DNA of 7,406 nt from assembly GCA_030631875.1 (NCBI GenBank), contig DAOVKH010000084.1, positions 1 through 7,406 of the forward strand, given 5' to 3'. Source of the stretch: Deltaproteobacteria bacterium. GTDB lineage: Bacteria; Desulfobacterota; GWC2-55-46; DRQE01. A program made the position numbers and the translations under genes. Positions 5,918-7,406 of the stretch are shown here, piece by piece (within the stretch, counting starts at the first letter, position 1; each line of letters begins with the position of its first letter). Below the pieces are notes generated by a model. That model did no database searches. It was not told the DNA's origin and was given only the letters and a program-made list of their open reading frames with translations.

Positions 5918-5964
5918 AATCCACTTCACCACCGTAATCTCTACTTAAAAAGGATACTCTTTTC

Positions 5965-7406
5965 TTGGATATAATAGGACTGACCATAGAAGAGGCCGGT
6001 AAAAGGCTTCGCTCGAAAGAGATAAGCTCCGTTGAGCTGACTGAGGCATACCTCTCACGCATAGATACGGTAGACACGGGCGACGACGCTATCTCGGCCT
6101 ACCTACACGTAGCAAGAGACTCAGCCCTCGCCTCAGCGAGAGCGGCTGACGCACGCATAGCCGCAGGCAAAGACCTGACACCACTTACAGGCATCCCCAT
6201 CGGTGTTAAGGATATATTCTCGACCAAGGATATGCCGACAACGTGCGCCTCTAAGATACTCGAAGATTACACGCCACCTTACGACTCGACTGTAATCGCT
6301 AAGCTCAAGGCGGCCGGAGCGGTAATCATCGGCAAGCTCAATATGGACGAGTTCGCCATGGGCTCTTCGACCGAAAACTCAGCCTTCGGCAAGACGAGAA
6401 ACCCGTGGAATAAGGAGTGCGTCCCGGGAGGCTCAAGCGGTGGCTCTGCGGCGGCCGTCTCGGCCTCAACGTGCGTGGCAAGTATCGGCACAGATACGGG
6501 CGGCTCTATCAGGCAACCTGCGGCACTTTGCGGTGTCGTTGGCCTTAAACCAACCTACGGGCGCGTATCACGCTACGGAATGATAGCCTTTGCCTCTTCG
6601 TTAGATCAGGGCGGGCCATTTACAAAGAGTGTAAGAGACGCCGCAATCATGTTAAACGTGGTGGCAGGACATGACCCAAAGGACTCGACCTCGCTTGAAG
6701 CACCTGTGCCAAACTACACAGAAGGCCTTGACAATGACAAGGGCGTTAAGGGTCTAAAGATAGGAATTCCAAAAGAATACTTCATAGACGGCATAGACCC
6801 GGAAGTACGCGCATCAATAGACAAAGCCATTGAGTTCTATAAAAAATCAGGTGCTGAGCTTATAGATATAACCTTGCCGCACACTGAGTATGCCGTAAGC
6901 GTATACTACCTCGTCGCTACGGCAGAGGCTTCGAGCAACCTGGCACGCTACGATGGTGTAAAGTTCGGCGTGCGCACGGACTCTGGCAAAGGCCTTCTCG
7001 ATATGTACAAAGAAACTCGCACATTGGGCTTCGGCTCGGAGGTAAAGCGTCGCATAATGCTCGGTACTTATGCATTAAGTGCCGGCTACTACGACGCATA
7101 CTTTAGGAAAGCCTCTCAGGTGCGCGCCCTCATACGCAAAGACTTTGAAGATGCCTTCACCAAGTGCGACGTCATACTAACGCCGACCTCACCCACGCCG
7201 GCCTTTAAGTTCGGTGAGAAGTTAGAAGACCCGCTAACGATGTACCTATCAGACATATTTACGATATCCTGCAACTTAGCAGGAATTCCGGGGATATCAA
7301 TCCCTTGTGGGCTTACCGAGGCAGGCCTGCCCATAGGGCTACAGCTCTTAGGCCGCCACATGGACGAAGCCACTATACTGCGTGCGGCTCATGCATTCGA
7401 AGAAGC
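5965..7406 (+). CDS. gatA: Asp/Glu-tRNA amidotransferase subunit A, 3' end missing
   Basis: GatA is the glutaminase of GatCAB: it frees ammonia from glutamine and passes it to GatB for tRNA transamidation. 480 codons are present before the window ends; the family is about 485-490, so only some 5-12 residues are lost. The amidase signature is intact, with the Ser-cisSer-Lys triad at K82 (GVKD), S157 (in GGSSGGS) and nucleophile S181 (in GTDTGGSIRQPA). The spacing matches S. aureus GatA with a constant offset of three. The N-terminus reads DIIGLTIEEAGKRL and EISSVELTEAYL, as expected. No in-frame ATG exists between the stop at 5935-5937 and the conserved start of the protein. TTG at 5965 with an AAGGA ribosome site 10 bases upstream is therefore the best start. 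The gene has its own promoter and is split from gatC. Confidence 0.97.
   Translation, partial: MDIIGLTIEEAGKRLRSKEISSVELTEAYLSRIDTVDTGDDAISAYLHVARDSALASARAADARIAAGKDLTPLTGIPIGVKDIFSTKDMPTTCASKILEDYTPPYDSTVIAKLKAAGAVIIGKLNMDEFAMGSSTENSAFGKTRNPWNKECVPGGSSGGSAAAVSASTCVASIGTDTGGSIRQPAALCGVVGLKPTYGRVSRYGMIAFASSLDQGGPFTKSVRDAAIMLNVVAGHDPKDSTSLEAPVPNYTEGLDNDKGVKGLKIGIPKEYFIDGIDPEVRASIDKAIEFYKKSGAELIDITLPHTEYAVSVYYLVATAEASSNLARYDGVKFGVRTDSGKGLLDMYKETRTLGFGSEVKRRIMLGTYALSAGYYDAYFRKASQVRALIRKDFEDAFTKCDVILTPTSPTPAFKFGEKLEDPLTMYLSDIFTISCNLAGIPGISIPCGLTEAGLPIGLQLLGRHMDEATILRAAHAFEE

Larger units (their letters stand above)
5614..5964. other. 351-base divergent intergenic region between the sigma-factor gene and gatA
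   Basis: No coding frame of credible length, tRNA or repeat array was found. The region holds the sigma-operon leader and its possible ECF promoter on the left, a short inverted repeat near 5722-5738, and the gatA promoter on the right. The central stretch, about 5740-5880, is AT-rich and shows nothing I can name. Confidence 0.6.

Noticed and set aside
5614..5964. Long intergenic region checked for tRNA, small RNA or an insertion scar
   Set aside because: No cloverleaf, no CCA-ended stem, no flanking direct repeats or target duplications were found by eye.
5850..7373. Minus-strand frames opposite gatA
   Set aside because: All lie against the intact amidase frame or its promoter and show no protein family features.
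1..7406. Mobile elements, CRISPR arrays, phage genes or a defence system
   Set aside because: No transposase, integrase, repeat-spacer pattern or terminal inverted repeats were seen; all genes fit respiratory, translation or regulatory roles.

Overview
This window looks like ordinary bacterial chromosome from a Gram-negative with c-type cytochromes, a zinc-finger anti-sigma factor and the GatCAB tRNA amidotransferase. Base composition is moderate, without an obvious foreign block. The gene set and the unusual bd-like oxidase would fit a deltaproteobacterial or Nitrospirota-like lineage, but the sequence alone does not settle this. No mobile element, CRISPR array, rRNA or tRNA was seen.

Left part (1-2668, all minus strand): a tightly packed respiratory operon in which every junction overlaps. 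In order of transcription it encodes a 37-residue single-helix membrane peptide (too short for most gene callers), a 580-582-residue cytochrome bd-like oxidase subunit I that has lost the quinol-site signature and several heme/proton-path glutamates of classical CydA, a membrane-anchored monoheme cytochrome c, and a three-helix membrane protein cut by the window edge. The last ends in the same kind of proline-rich linker that precedes the heme domain in the cytochrome c. The simplest reading is a bd-superfamily terminal oxidase fed by dedicated membrane c-type cytochromes rather than directly by quinol. No CydB is present in the window.

Middle part (2669-3439): a stand-alone small cupin gene on the minus strand, with a very good sigma70-type promoter upstream and a clear intrinsic terminator downstream. 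The terminator separates it from the oxidase operon.

Right part (3440-7406): gatC and most of gatA on the plus strand, encoding two subunits of the Asp/Glu-tRNA amidotransferase. They are not adjacent: about 2.2 kb with an ECF sigma factor and its membrane zinc-finger anti-sigma factor lies between them on the opposite strand. gatA has its own promoter (TTGTAA-17-TATAAT) and a TTG start. The anti-sigma factor has a large, unrecognised extracytoplasmic domain, presumably the sensor. The sigma/anti-sigma pair may regulate itself from the 351-bp divergent region upstream of gatA.
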